A stretch of DNA of 64,000 nucleotides. Source: Clostridium beijerinckii HUN142 (GTDB taxonomy: Bacteria > Bacillota > Clostridia > Clostridiales > Clostridiaceae). Numbering within the stretch: the first letter of the stretch is position 1; the number at the start of each line of letters is the position of its first letter. Positions 51,049 through 60,165 of this stretch are shown in pieces. The notes under the pieces are model-generated. The model did no database searches. It had not been told where the DNA came from and saw nothing but the letters and a program-made list of their open reading frames with translations. The stretch is from assembly GCF_000621745.1 (NCBI RefSeq), contig NZ_JHXK01000030.1, forward strand, positions 18,464 to 82,463, written 5' to 3'. The position numbers and the translations under genes were made by a program.

Positions 51049-51079
51049 GATTCATGTGTGGTTAAATCCACACAGAATC
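51049..51079 (+). terminator. Weak terminator hairpin
   Basis: GATTC-TGTGTGG pairs with CCACACA-GAATC after the binding-protein gene. The T tail is poor, so partial readthrough into the hydantoinase gene is likely. Confidence 0.45.
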
Positions 51080-51274
51080 ATCTTAAAGTTTATATAACAA
51101 AAATTTTATTTAAGAAAGTAATTTATCACAAAAGAAATAATTTGTTAAAAATCCAAATACATTAATAGGCTTAAGTCAAAAGTACAACAAAAAGCAGAAG
51201 TATGAAAGAGAAAATTATTAACTAAATTAGTTATTTAGATATTAAGGATATATATAAATGGGAGGAGAATACTT

Positions 51275-52642
51275 ATGGATTTAATTATTAAGAATGGAAC
51301 TATTGTAACACCATTAGAATCTTATGCAGCTGACCTTGCTGTAAAAGATGGAAAGATTGTAGCGATTGGAACAGGTTTTTCAGAAGAAGGTGCAAGTATT
51401 GTAGATGCTAAAGGTAAGTTAATATTACCAGGGGCCATAGACGCACATACTCATTTAGCTATGCCGTTTGGAGGGACTGTTTCAGCTGACAGCTATCTTG
51501 CCGGAACACGGGCAGCTGCTTGCGGAGGTGTTACAACAGTATTTGATTATCCAATGCAAAGAAAAGGCAACGGAATAATTGAAACTATTGAAACCAGAAA
51601 AGAAATGTGTGATCCAGAGGCGTGCGTAGATTATGCATTTCATTGTATCATAACTGATTTAAATGAAGGAACTATCTTAGATGAATTTGAAGATGCAGTT
51701 GAATATGGAGTACCTAGTTTTAAATGTTTCTTAGTTTATAAAAAAGAAGGCATGATGGTAGATGATGCGACTTTAGTGAAAATAATGTTAAAGGCTAAAG
51801 AAACTGGGGCCATGACAAACATCCATGCTGAAAATCCAGATTTGATTGATTTAAATATTGAAAACTTCTTAAAAGAAGGAAAAACTTCAGCATGGTATCA
51901 CTACTTAAGCAGACCAGAATTTGTTGAAGCTGAGGCAGATAAAAGAGCAGTTCATTTAGCTAAATCTATAGGAGCGCCACTATATTTAGTTCATATGGCA
52001 GATAAGGAAGGATTAGAAGCAGCTATTGAAGCCAAAAGAGAAGGTCATGATATATATGTTGAAACATGTCCACAATATTTGGAATTTACGTGCGATGTTT
52101 ATAAAAGAGAAGATGGCAGAAACTTTGTATGTTCACCACCAATGAAAGGGCAAGAAAGTCAAGATGCACTTTGGAAAGCTATTAAATCGGGAGATATTGA
52201 TACTGTAGCTACAGACCACTGCCCATTCCAAAGCCATGAAAATGACTGGGGGAAAGATGATTTTACGAAGATTCCAAATGGGTGTGCAGGCGTAGAAAAT
52301 TTATATCCATATATGCTTTCAGCAGCAAATGAAGGAAAAATAACTTTTAATAGAGCTGTAGAATTATGTTCATTTAATCCAGCTAAAATATTTGGATGTA
52401 CAGAAAAAGGTTCTCTAACAGTTGGAAAGGATGCAGACATTGTAATTTATGATCCAAATAAAGACTTCACAATTTCGGTAGAGAATATGCATTCAGATTA
52501 TGATCATACAATTTGGGAAGGAAAAACTCTTCATGGATATCCAGTTCAAACCTATGTGCGTGGGAATTTAGTTTATGATAATGGTGAATTCGTTGGAAAA
52601 GCAGGATTTGGACAATTTGTGAAACGAGTAGGAAGAAAGTAA
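51275..52642 (+). CDS. hydA: Dihydropyrimidinase / D-hydantoinase
   Basis: Zinc amidohydrolase opening the dihydrouracil (or hydantoin) ring to N-carbamoyl-beta-alanine. Metal and catalytic residues are visible: His58 and His60 (DAHTHLAMP), carboxylated Lys150 (SFKCFLVYKKEG), His in MTNIHAEN and YLVHMAD, and Asp in VATDHCPF. Length 455 is normal. The ATG follows GGAGGAG. It is the second step of the reductive pyrimidine pathway, located between the importer and the PreA-like dehydrogenase. Confidence 0.93.
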   Translation: MDLIIKNGTIVTPLESYAADLAVKDGKIVAIGTGFSEEGASIVDAKGKLILPGAIDAHTHLAMPFGGTVSADSYLAGTRAAACGGVTTVFDYPMQRKGNGIIETIETRKEMCDPEACVDYAFHCIITDLNEGTILDEFEDAVEYGVPSFKCFLVYKKEGMMVDDATLVKIMLKAKETGAMTNIHAENPDLIDLNIENFLKEGKTSAWYHYLSRPEFVEAEADKRAVHLAKSIGAPLYLVHMADKEGLEAAIEAKREGHDIYVETCPQYLEFTCDVYKREDGRNFVCSPPMKGQESQDALWKAIKSGDIDTVATDHCPFQSHENDWGKDDFTKIPNGCAGVENLYPYMLSAANEGKITFNRAVELCSFNPAKIFGCTEKGSLTVGKDADIVIYDPNKDFTISVENMHSDYDHTIWEGKTLHGYPVQTYVRGNLVYDNGEFVGKAGFGQFVKRVGRK

Positions 52643-52785
52643 ATAGGAACTTGGCTTAGGTGATATTTAGTGCCTGGACTGTAGTTCAAGTTATCTAGGA
52701 TTATGATACTGTTATCTACAGATTAAGAATAATGAGAGTTATAGTGGCTAAACATCAGATAAGCGATAATTTAGGAGGAATGGAA

Positions 52786-54285
52786 ATGAGTAGTTTATTT
52801 TATAAAGATATTTCAACAAATGAATATGTGTCAGGGTGTTTGTTGTGTGATGAAGCACCTTGTCGCAAAGCTTGTCCCCACTCCATTGAAGTGGATACTA
52901 TTATCCGTTCTTTAAGGTTTGAAAATAAGGCTGGGGCAGTAAATAAACTGCCCAATCTACTTCCTTGTGACACATGTGAAGAAAAGCCATGTAAGGAGGC
53001 TTGCTTAAAAGGAAAAATTAATGAATCAGTACCAATTGACAAAGTTATGAAAGCAATATCAACTGAATCTAGAGTTAAAGAAAATGAAGTTGATTTAGAA
53101 ATAGACTTCTGTGGGGTGAAGTGTGAAAATCCATTTTTCCTTTCATCATCAGTAGTTGGAAGTAATTACGAAATGGTAGCTAAAGCATTTGAAATGGGCT
53201 GGGCAGGGGTAGCATTTAAGACTATTGGCATGTTTGTACCAAAGGAGGTTTCACCAAGGTTTACTGCTTTAAGTAAAGAAAATGTTCCATTTGTTGGTTT
53301 TAAAAATATAGAGCAGATTTCGGATCACACATTGGAAGAGAATATAGAATTTTTAAAAAGATTGAAAAAAGACTATCCAAGCAAAATTATTGTTGCATCA
53401 ATCATGGGGCAAAACGAAGAAGAATGGACTAAATTGGCCAAGCTAATGACAGAGGCAGGAGCAGACATTATTGAATGTAATTTCTCATGCCCGCATATGA
53501 CAAGTAAAGGCGTAGGTTCAGATGTTGGACAAAATCCAGATTTGGTAGCACTATATACTAAAGCTACTAGAAAGGGAACAAATTTACCTATACTTGCAAA
53601 GATGACACCTAATATTGGAAATATGGAAATACCAGCAATGGCTGCAATGGAGGCAGGAGCAACAGGTATTGCAGCAATTAATACAATTAAGAGTATTATG
53701 AATCTAAACCTAGAAAACTTTGAATCGGAACCTAATGTTGAAGGTAAGACTAGTGTAGGAGGATACTCAGGAAAAGCAGTAAAACCAATTGCTTTACGCT
53801 TTATTCATGATATGAAAGCTTGTGAAGAACTAAAAGATGCGCCAATAAGTGGGATGGGCGGTATCGAAACATGGAAAGATGCAGCTGAATTTATGGCCTT
53901 AGGATGTGAAAATTTGCAAATAACAACGTCTGTAATGCAATATGGCTATAGAATTATCGATGATTTAATTAATGGGATGAAATTGTACTTAAGTTCACAA
54001 GGCTATAAAAATATATCTGAAATTGTTGGTAGTGCTTTACCTAATATTGTGCCAACAGATAAACTTGATAGAGACAGTATTTGTTATCCAAGGTTTGATA
54101 GGCAAAAGTGCATAGGATGTGGACGATGTTACTTATCATGTTATGATGGCGGGCATCAAGCAATTAAGGTGGACATAAATACAAGAATGCCAATTTTGTT
54201 AGTAGATAAATGTGTAGGATGTCAATTATGCAGTACTGTATGTCCTGCGAGAGCTGTAGAACCAGGAAAGAGAGTGAAAAAATAA
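52786..54285 (+). CDS. preA: PreA-like dihydropyrimidine dehydrogenase with extra N-terminal FeS domain
   Basis: A 499-residue oxidoreductase in three parts. N-terminal (about 15-80): a helical Cys domain of the GltD/DPD type (CLLCDEAPCRKAC, CDTCEEKPCKEAC). Middle (about 100-420): the FMN-binding DHODH/DPD barrel with ECNFSCPHM (Cys235), AKMTPN and GMGGIETW. C-terminal (about 445-495): two 4Fe-4S motifs (CIGCGRCYLSC, CVGCQLCSTVC). The FAD and NADPH domains that sit between these parts in mammalian DPD, or in PreT, are absent and no preT lies nearby, so a ferredoxin donor is plausible. The ATG at 52786 lies seven bases after AGGAGG. Assigned to uracil or thymine reduction by context. Confidence 0.85.
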   Translation: MSSLFYKDISTNEYVSGCLLCDEAPCRKACPHSIEVDTIIRSLRFENKAGAVNKLPNLLPCDTCEEKPCKEACLKGKINESVPIDKVMKAISTESRVKENEVDLEIDFCGVKCENPFFLSSSVVGSNYEMVAKAFEMGWAGVAFKTIGMFVPKEVSPRFTALSKENVPFVGFKNIEQISDHTLEENIEFLKRLKKDYPSKIIVASIMGQNEEEWTKLAKLMTEAGADIIECNFSCPHMTSKGVGSDVGQNPDLVALYTKATRKGTNLPILAKMTPNIGNMEIPAMAAMEAGATGIAAINTIKSIMNLNLENFESEPNVEGKTSVGGYSGKAVKPIALRFIHDMKACEELKDAPISGMGGIETWKDAAEFMALGCENLQITTSVMQYGYRIIDDLINGMKLYLSSQGYKNISEIVGSALPNIVPTDKLDRDSICYPRFDRQKCIGCGRCYLSCYDGGHQAIKVDINTRMPILLVDKCVGCQLCSTVCPARAVEPGKRVKK

Positions 54286-54317
54286 TTTCAATATTGAATT
54301 TAAAGGGGGATATTCAT

Positions 54318-55538
54318 ATGTTAACTTGTAATAAAGAAAGGCTTCAAGACAAAATCACAACATTTAGTAAATTCGGAGATACAGGTAAAGGAGGAATCAC
54401 AAGGTTGTCTTTATCACCTGCTGCTTTAGAAGCAAGAGAGGAATTTTGTAAAAGATGCAAAGCACTTGGTATGGAGATAAAAACCGATGATATGGCGAAC
54501 ATATATGCAACTATTCCAGGAGAGGAAAAATTACCTGCTATTATAATGGGATCTCATGCTGATTCAGTTAAACAAGGTGGTAATTATGATGGTATTTTGG
54601 GAGTTCTTACTGGATTAGAAGTTGCAGAAACTATAGTAACTGAAAAAATACCTCATAAACATCCAATCACGGTTGTTATATGGACTAATGAAGAAGGGGC
54701 ACGCTTTGAACCAGCAATGATGTCATCAGGTGTTATTACAGGAAAATTTGATAAAGATGTTATGTTAGCATCCAAGGATACAGAAGGGATTACATTTAAG
54801 GAAGCATTAGAAGCCAGTGGATATATGGGAAAAATAGAAAATCGAATGAGTCCAGAAAAATACAGGGCACTAGTTGAATTACATGTGGAACAAGGACCTG
54901 TTTTAGAAGATGAAAAAATTGATATAGGAGTAGTTGAAGGTGTTTGCGGAATGATAAATTATGAATTTACATTTACAGGCCAAGCAGATCATGCTGGAAC
55001 AACTCCAATGAAATATAGAAAAGATGCTCTATATGCGGCTGTAAAAACTATTCAATATCTTCATGATGAACTTGACAGGCTTGATAGTAAGCTAGTATAC
55101 ACAACAGGAAAGATCTCAGCTCATCCCAATATCCATACAGTTATTCCTGATCATGTTAAATTTACTTTAGATGCAAGACATCAAGATCCAGAAGTAATTA
55201 ATAAGGTTCTTGAAATAATTAAGGCTATTCCTAAAATGGTTGAAAAATGCGAAACAAGTTATGAAAAAGCTTGGTCAAGAAGTACAGTTCGTTTTTATCC
55301 TGAGTTTGTAGATTATGTTGAAAAGAATGCGAAAGAATTTGGATACTCAACAAAAAGAATGTATAGTGGTCCTGGACATGATGCACAATTTATTACAGAC
55401 ATTATTCCAACTACAATGATTTTTGTTCCAAGTGAAAAGGGACATAGTCATTGCGAAAAAGAATTTACACCACTTGAAAACTGCTTAAAAGGCGCAAATG
55501 TTTTATTGCAAACAATATTAGATATTGATAAGAATTAA
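54318..55538 (+). CDS. M20 family N-carbamoyl amidohydrolase, probably beta-ureidopropionase
   Basis: A 406-residue zinc peptidase-fold enzyme removing a carbamoyl group. Ligands are His80 (MGSHADSV), Asp91 (GGNYDG), Glu125/Glu126 (WTNEEGARF), a His in VELHVEQGP and the terminal His in HSHCEKEF. The family covers allantoate amidohydrolase, N-carbamoyl-L-amino acid hydrolase and bacterial beta-ureidopropionase; neighbours make beta-ureidopropionase (N-carbamoyl-beta-alanine to beta-alanine, CO2, NH3) most likely. The ATG at 54318 is eight bases after AAAGGGGG, 32 bases behind preA. Confidence 0.88.
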   Translation: MLTCNKERLQDKITTFSKFGDTGKGGITRLSLSPAALEAREEFCKRCKALGMEIKTDDMANIYATIPGEEKLPAIIMGSHADSVKQGGNYDGILGVLTGLEVAETIVTEKIPHKHPITVVIWTNEEGARFEPAMMSSGVITGKFDKDVMLASKDTEGITFKEALEASGYMGKIENRMSPEKYRALVELHVEQGPVLEDEKIDIGVVEGVCGMINYEFTFTGQADHAGTTPMKYRKDALYAAVKTIQYLHDELDRLDSKLVYTTGKISAHPNIHTVIPDHVKFTLDARHQDPEVINKVLEIIKAIPKMVEKCETSYEKAWSRSTVRFYPEFVDYVEKNAKEFGYSTKRMYSGPGHDAQFITDIIPTTMIFVPSEKGHSHCEKEFTPLENCLKGANVLLQTILDIDKN

Positions 55539-55570
55539 TTTTGAGAATATTGAATATTAAACTTAGAAAA

Positions 55571-55608
55571 AACAATTTCATGATGTTTATGTCATGAAAT
55601 TGTTTTTT
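55571..55608. terminator. Terminator of the pyrimidine gene block
   Basis: AACAATTTCATGA pairs perfectly with TCATGAAATTGTT, with a T run, just after the carbamoylase gene. Confidence 0.88.
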
Positions 55609-55662
55609 ATCTTTACAATTAAAAGAATAGCATAATTATACTAGTAGTTACCAATATAACAG

Positions 55663-56097
55663 CTATATATGATTGTTTGTTCCAGGCTCTGAAATATTTT
55701 TAAGGGCGACTTCAGCATTATCTTGGAGATTTGGTTCTTGTGAAATATCACCAAGAGAGACGATACCGACAACGCTGTTGTTTTCCACGATAGGCAATCT
55801 TCTTATTTGATGCCTGCTCATTAGTCTTACTGCATCGTGAACATCCATATCAGGACTTCCTGTAACAGGATTTGAAGTCATATAATCACATATCTTTTGT
55901 TGGTCTGCATTTGCACCTGATGCTACACAATCCAAAGCAATATCTCTATCTGTAATCATTCCAACTAATTTGTTTGAGTTATCACAAATAGGTATTGCAC
56001 CCACGTCAAATTGTCTCATCATTTGAGCAGCTCTTTCAATGGAATCTTCTGAATTTAAACTCACTATATCTTTTGACATTACATCTTTTATTTGCAT
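55663..56097 (-). CDS. Two-CBS-domain protein
   Basis: A 144-residue protein made of one tandem CBS pair: IKDVMSKDIVSLNSEDSIE...GMITDRDIA (about 3-60) and DYMTSNPVTGSPDMD...GIVSLGDIS (about 70-125). Such stand-alone modules bind adenine nucleotides (AMP, ATP, SAM) and act as energy sensors on partner proteins; the partner is unknown. The ATG at 56097 follows GGAGGTGATC; the in-frame codon upstream lacks a site. Monocistronic. Confidence 0.92.
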   Translation of the reverse strand: MQIKDVMSKDIVSLNSEDSIERAAQMMRQFDVGAIPICDNSNKLVGMITDRDIALDCVASGANADQQKICDYMTSNPVTGSPDMDVHDAVRLMSRHQIRRLPIVENNSVVGIVSLGDISQEPNLQDNAEVALKNISEPGTNNHI

Positions 56098-56384
56098 AAT
56101 GATCACCTCCAAAAGTATATTTCCCTATGAACATGTTTTTTATTATTAAAATTTCATAGATAATAAAACTTGAGATTGAATGGATTTATCGAAATATTTA
56201 TGCTAATTTTTGAAATAAAGAATACAGAAAAATATTCACATTTTAGGAAATTCGAAATATCATTAAATTTTAATTAATAGGATGAATTTAACATTGAAAA
56301 TGTTATAATATTGTAGAGTGATATTACCTTAATAATATTTTCATTCTGTAATAAAGTGAAAAAGAGAAATAGGAGGAGGATAAA

Positions 56385-57341
56385 ATGAATAATATTGTGT
56401 TTCTTAATGCAAGCAGAATAAATTTCGATGAACAACTTGATTTCTTATCTCTAGACAATTTGGGGAAGGTAACTAAATATGAAGATAGCAGTAGTGATCA
56501 AATCTTAGAAAGAGTAAAAGAACAAAACATTGTAATCACAAAAGAACTTACAATTAGCAAGGAGCTAATAGAAAAATTTCCATCTAGTGTTAAATTAATT
56601 TGTGAGGCTGGTACTGGGTATAATAATATTGATATCATAGCAGCAAAAGAAAAAGGTATATCTGTATGCAATGTACCAGGATATAGCAGCGAAGCGGTTG
56701 CGCAACTAGTAATTACATTTATTCTAAATTTAAGTTCGTCATTAACGCAGCAGCAAAGAATGATTGAAAATAAGAATTACAGTAATTTTACTAAATGCCT
56801 TCAAGTTCCCCACATAGAAATACAAAATAAAACACTTGGTATTATAGGTGCTGGATCTATAGGAATACAAGTCATGAATGTAGCTAAAGCATTGGGAATG
56901 AAAATACTTGTATACAGTAGAAGTTATAAAGATTTAGGAGATTCAAATATTAAATTTGTCAGCCTCGAAGAACTTCTAAAAGAAAGTGATTTTGTTACAA
57001 TACATTGTCCACTTACCACAGAAACAAAGTATCTTATTGATAAGTCTAGATTAGATTTTATGAAACCGTCATCATTTATTATAAACACATCTAGAGGAGC
57101 CATTATAAAGGAAACAGATTTAATTGAAGCTTTAAAGAATAAAAAGATTGCAGGTGCTGCACTTGATGTTCAAGATCCAGAACCTCCAGAATTAAATAAT
57201 CCACTTTTTAATATGGAAAATGTCATTCTTACTCCACACATAGGTTGGAAATGTTTTGAGTCTAGGCAAAGGCTTATAAATTTATTAGCAAATAATATCG
57301 AAGCTTTTATTAAGAACGAACCTGTTAATATTATTGTTTAA
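56385..57341 (+). CDS. D-2-hydroxyacid dehydrogenase
   Basis: A 318-residue NAD-dependent dehydrogenase of the glycerate/hydroxypyruvate/phosphoglycerate group. Nucleotide motif GIIGAGSIGIQVM (about 147-159), catalytic Arg in INTSRGA, Glu in VQDPEPPE and His in LTPHIGW. The N-terminal half is the flavodoxin-like substrate lid (CEAGTGYNNIDI). Specific substrate cannot be told; hydroxypyruvate or glyoxylate reduction is typical. The ATG follows AGGAGGAGG. Monocistronic, with a bidirectional terminator. Confidence 0.9.
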   Translation: MNNIVFLNASRINFDEQLDFLSLDNLGKVTKYEDSSSDQILERVKEQNIVITKELTISKELIEKFPSSVKLICEAGTGYNNIDIIAAKEKGISVCNVPGYSSEAVAQLVITFILNLSSSLTQQQRMIENKNYSNFTKCLQVPHIEIQNKTLGIIGAGSIGIQVMNVAKALGMKILVYSRSYKDLGDSNIKFVSLEELLKESDFVTIHCPLTTETKYLIDKSRLDFMKPSSFIINTSRGAIIKETDLIEALKNKKIAGAALDVQDPEPPELNNPLFNMENVILTPHIGWKCFESRQRLINLLANNIEAFIKNEPVNIIV

Positions 57342-57413
57342 GATTAAGTATCAAGTAATAAGGACGTTTATTGGATTTACAATAGATTAAATAGGTTTTA
57401 TATGACAAAAATT

Positions 57414-57451
57414 ATACCCCAGCAATTAGTGAATTATAATTGTTGGGGTAT
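57414..57451. terminator. Bidirectional terminator
   Basis: ATACCCCAGCAATTA pairs with TAATTGTTGGGGTAT (one G-T pair) between the convergent dehydrogenase and hydrolase genes. Confidence 0.8.
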
Positions 57452-57499
57452 ATACTAATTGTTTCATTATTGATTTAGAAATTTAGTGAGGTTGTTTGT

Positions 57500-58324
57500 T
57501 TATTTATTTGCTTTACATATTTTAACCATCTCACCATGATCTCCAATCCAACACTTAATTCCAGGATATTTTGCATTAAGATAATCATAGAATAATATAG
57601 GATTTTCACTATTATCATCAAACATTTCATAGTGTCCGGGAACGACCCAATTAGGCTTAATAGTTCCAGCTAAATCAACTGCTTCTTGATAAGTTATATT
57701 TCCTATTAAATTTTCGCTATATCTTTTCGCATCGCGCCCATTAATAGGTAGAAACATAATTTCAAAGTTATCCCATTGCTTCAATTTTGAATGAATACCA
57801 TCATACATACATGTATCACCAGAATGGTATATAGTACATCCGTTTCCCTCAATTATATAACCTAAGTATGGATAGCGCCCAGATGAATCCTGATCTAAGA
57901 ACTCATGAGCAGAAGGAATGGCAGATATTTTTAAACCTTTATCTAATATAGATAATCCATCATCGAGACCTATAAAACGATTTTTAGCGATTTTTAGGCT
58001 ATCTGAAAGGTTATCAATGAGAAGTTGTGGTACTATAAACTTTGCATTTGGTGAACTAATAGATAATTGATGCCATACGTCTCTGTCAATATGGTCAGGA
58101 TGATCATGAGTGCCAATTATAAAATCTGCATTTACAATTTCCTGTGGTTTTAATAGTGGAGGAATATTTCTATTAGGCCAATCGGATAGAAATACATCTA
58201 AATAAATAGTAGTTTCAGCCACCTTAATAATATATCCTAGCTGTCCAACCCACCAGAAGGCAACACTTCCTTTTTCTAAAATACATTCATCAATATCTTT
58301 TATCAATTCAATTCCGGTTTTCAT
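57500..58324 (-). CDS. UlaG-like metallo-beta-lactamase fold hydrolase
   Basis: A 274-residue cytoplasmic metal hydrolase. The HxHxDH motif is GTHDHPDHID (about 71-80), further His ligands lie in YHSGDTC and VPGHYEMF, and the N-terminus (SVAFWWVGQLGYIIK) is that of L-ascorbate-6-phosphate lactonase UlaG and its relatives. There is no ula PTS nearby, so the substrate may be another phosphorylated lactone or cyclic ester. The ATG follows AAAGGATGG. Monocistronic. Confidence 0.87.
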   Translation of the reverse strand: MKTGIELIKDIDECILEKGSVAFWWVGQLGYIIKVAETTIYLDVFLSDWPNRNIPPLLKPQEIVNADFIIGTHDHPDHIDRDVWHQLSISSPNAKFIVPQLLIDNLSDSLKIAKNRFIGLDDGLSILDKGLKISAIPSAHEFLDQDSSGRYPYLGYIIEGNGCTIYHSGDTCMYDGIHSKLKQWDNFEIMFLPINGRDAKRYSENLIGNITYQEAVDLAGTIKPNWVVPGHYEMFDDNSENPILFYDYLNAKYPGIKCWIGDHGEMVKICKANK

Positions 58325-58608
58325 AATAACACCATCCTTTTCTGAAATAATTACATATTACCATAAGTGGTACATATTAGATATGACTATTATACATATT
58401 GCAATATTAGATTTAAAGCTAAAATTATAGTGACCTAGATAATTAAGAATATCAGTGTATATAAAAATTTAATTGCAACATACATAATTATAATTATTTT
58501 TTATATAGTAAAAATTTGAAAATAAAAAATATGCTATAATTAAAGAAATAATTTTGAGAAAATAAGATAATAATTTGAGAAAATAATATAATGATAGGAT
58601 GAATGAAA

Positions 58609-59169
58609 ATGAATCTAAAAGAATTAAATGATGAAGATATTGAAAGTATCTATAATAAACATATGATAAAAGATTTTCCATCTGAAGAATTAAAACCTCT
58701 TGATGTAATACAGAAACTTAATAAAAGAAAGAATTACATATGTTTAGGATTGTACAATAATAAAGAACTTATGGCATACGCATTGTTAGCTACCTCAAAA
58801 TCATATTTGTTAATTGATTACTATGCAGTATGTAAAGAACATAGAGAAGAGGGAATTGGAAGTGAATTTTTAAATATGCTAAAGGATTATTTTATAAATT
58901 ATGATGGAATTATAGTAGAAGTAGAAAGAGTAGAGTGTGGACCTGATGAAAGTGAGAAACTGATTCGGAAAAGAAGAATTGAATTTTATAAAAGAAATGG
59001 GATGAGAATGACAGATATTTATTGTAAATTATTTGATATAGATTATTGCATTATGTGTTTATGTAATGTTGATCTTGAAGATTTAGCAATTTATTCAGGA
59101 TTAAAGGATATATACCAGGAAATAATTCCAGGAAGCTTATATTCAAAATATGTGGAGTTAAGCTGTATA
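58609..59169 (+). CDS. GNAT family acetyltransferase
   Basis: A protein of about 187 residues. The GNAT core includes the acetyl-CoA motif region YAVCKEHREEGIGSEFLNML (about 74-93), where the R/Q-x-x-G-x-G/A loop is REEGIG, and the C-terminal RIEFYKRNGMRMTDIY strand. The N-terminal substrate half is not diagnostic. The ATG at 58609 is nine bases after AGGA; 58603 is an alternative in-frame start. Substrate unknown. A terminator follows at 59333. Confidence 0.85.
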
Positions 59170-59332
59170 TAAATTTTAAAAATATAAGAGTTCTATAACT
59201 TATCTATAATCATTAGGAATAAAAGTTTATTGAAAAATATAATTTTTAAATATATAATAATGTTATTAAACAGCTGCTTAAAATCAAAGCTGTAAAAAAT
59301 AAAGATAAATTAATTCTTTCAAAATGGCTATG

Positions 59333-59377
59333 AAGTCTAATTTTTATACTAAAAAAGTATATGAATTAGACTTTTTT
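59333..59377 (+). terminator. Rho-independent terminator
   Basis: AAGTCTAATT (59333-59342) pairs with AATTAGACTT (59364-59373), with an inner ATACT/AGTAT helix and a T run. Confidence 0.85.
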
Positions 59378-59473
59378 ATTTTTATTAGTTAAAAATATCA
59401 ATTTCTTTTGTCATTGAAATAAAATTTATTACAAAATAATTTGCAGAAATTAAGATATAAACAGGAGGTATTT

Positions 59474-60121
59474 ATGGTTAATGAAATTGCAGTTTGTGTA
59501 GATAATTTTGGAGAGGTTACTGAAGATAAGAAAGCTAAATCTATTAAGGTTTTTGAAAAGCGGGGAACTGAATGGAGAGTGATTAGAGAACTAGCGTTTA
59601 AATTTTATTGTATCAAGGATAGCGAAGAGAGTTACTTAGAAGTTTTAAATATTGTGCAGGACCTAGGGAAATGCAGAGTTTTTGTTGCTAAGAAATTTTC
59701 GGATTTAGTGCATGCTACCTTAGATAAAATGGGATTGAGTTTGTGGAAAATGGATGGAAATCCAATATATTTTTTGGAATATATATTAGAACAAGAAAAA
59801 GAGGAAAAGAAAGTAAGTAAGTTTATAAAGCATTCAGATATAAGTGATAATGGACAATTTATTATCTCATTAGGGAATGGAGAATGTGGGCGTTATATCT
59901 TAAATCTCAAGAATTTGCAGAAAGATAATATAGGAATTACGTCTAAGCAAGCTTTGCGACCAGTTCTAAATAAAAAAATTTTTAATGAGTTAATAATAGT
60001 TTGTAGCCATATTCCAAATTGGCTAGAAGAGGACTTAACAAAATTGAACCTTAATTTTCAGTTTTCAAAGATTGGGAAAAATGATTATGTTGTGGTAATA
60101 AATAATTATGGTGGATATTAG
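59474..60121 (+). CDS. anfO: AnfO family protein (Fe-only nitrogenase accessory)
   Basis: A 215-residue protein matching AnfO, usually encoded at the end of Fe-only nitrogenase operons. Recognisable segments are EIAVCVDNFGEV and IKVFEKRGTEWRVIREL near the N-terminus, LGKCRVFVAKKFSDL around residue 70, and the C-terminal ITSKQALRPVLNKK...FNELIIVCSHIPNWLEEDL. AnfO proteins are thought to help FeFe nitrogenase function, but the mechanism is unsettled. No anf or nif structural gene lies in this window. The ATG at 59474 follows AGGAGGT. It probably forms a two-gene unit with the coiled-coil protein encoded 44 bases downstream. Confidence 0.78.
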   Translation: MVNEIAVCVDNFGEVTEDKKAKSIKVFEKRGTEWRVIRELAFKFYCIKDSEESYLEVLNIVQDLGKCRVFVAKKFSDLVHATLDKMGLSLWKMDGNPIYFLEYILEQEKEEKKVSKFIKHSDISDNGQFIISLGNGECGRYILNLKNLQKDNIGITSKQALRPVLNKKIFNELIIVCSHIPNWLEEDLTKLNLNFQFSKIGKNDYVVVINNYGGY

Positions 60122-60165
60122 AATTTAGATTATACATTCAGTATTAAATGCAAGGAGGAAAAATT

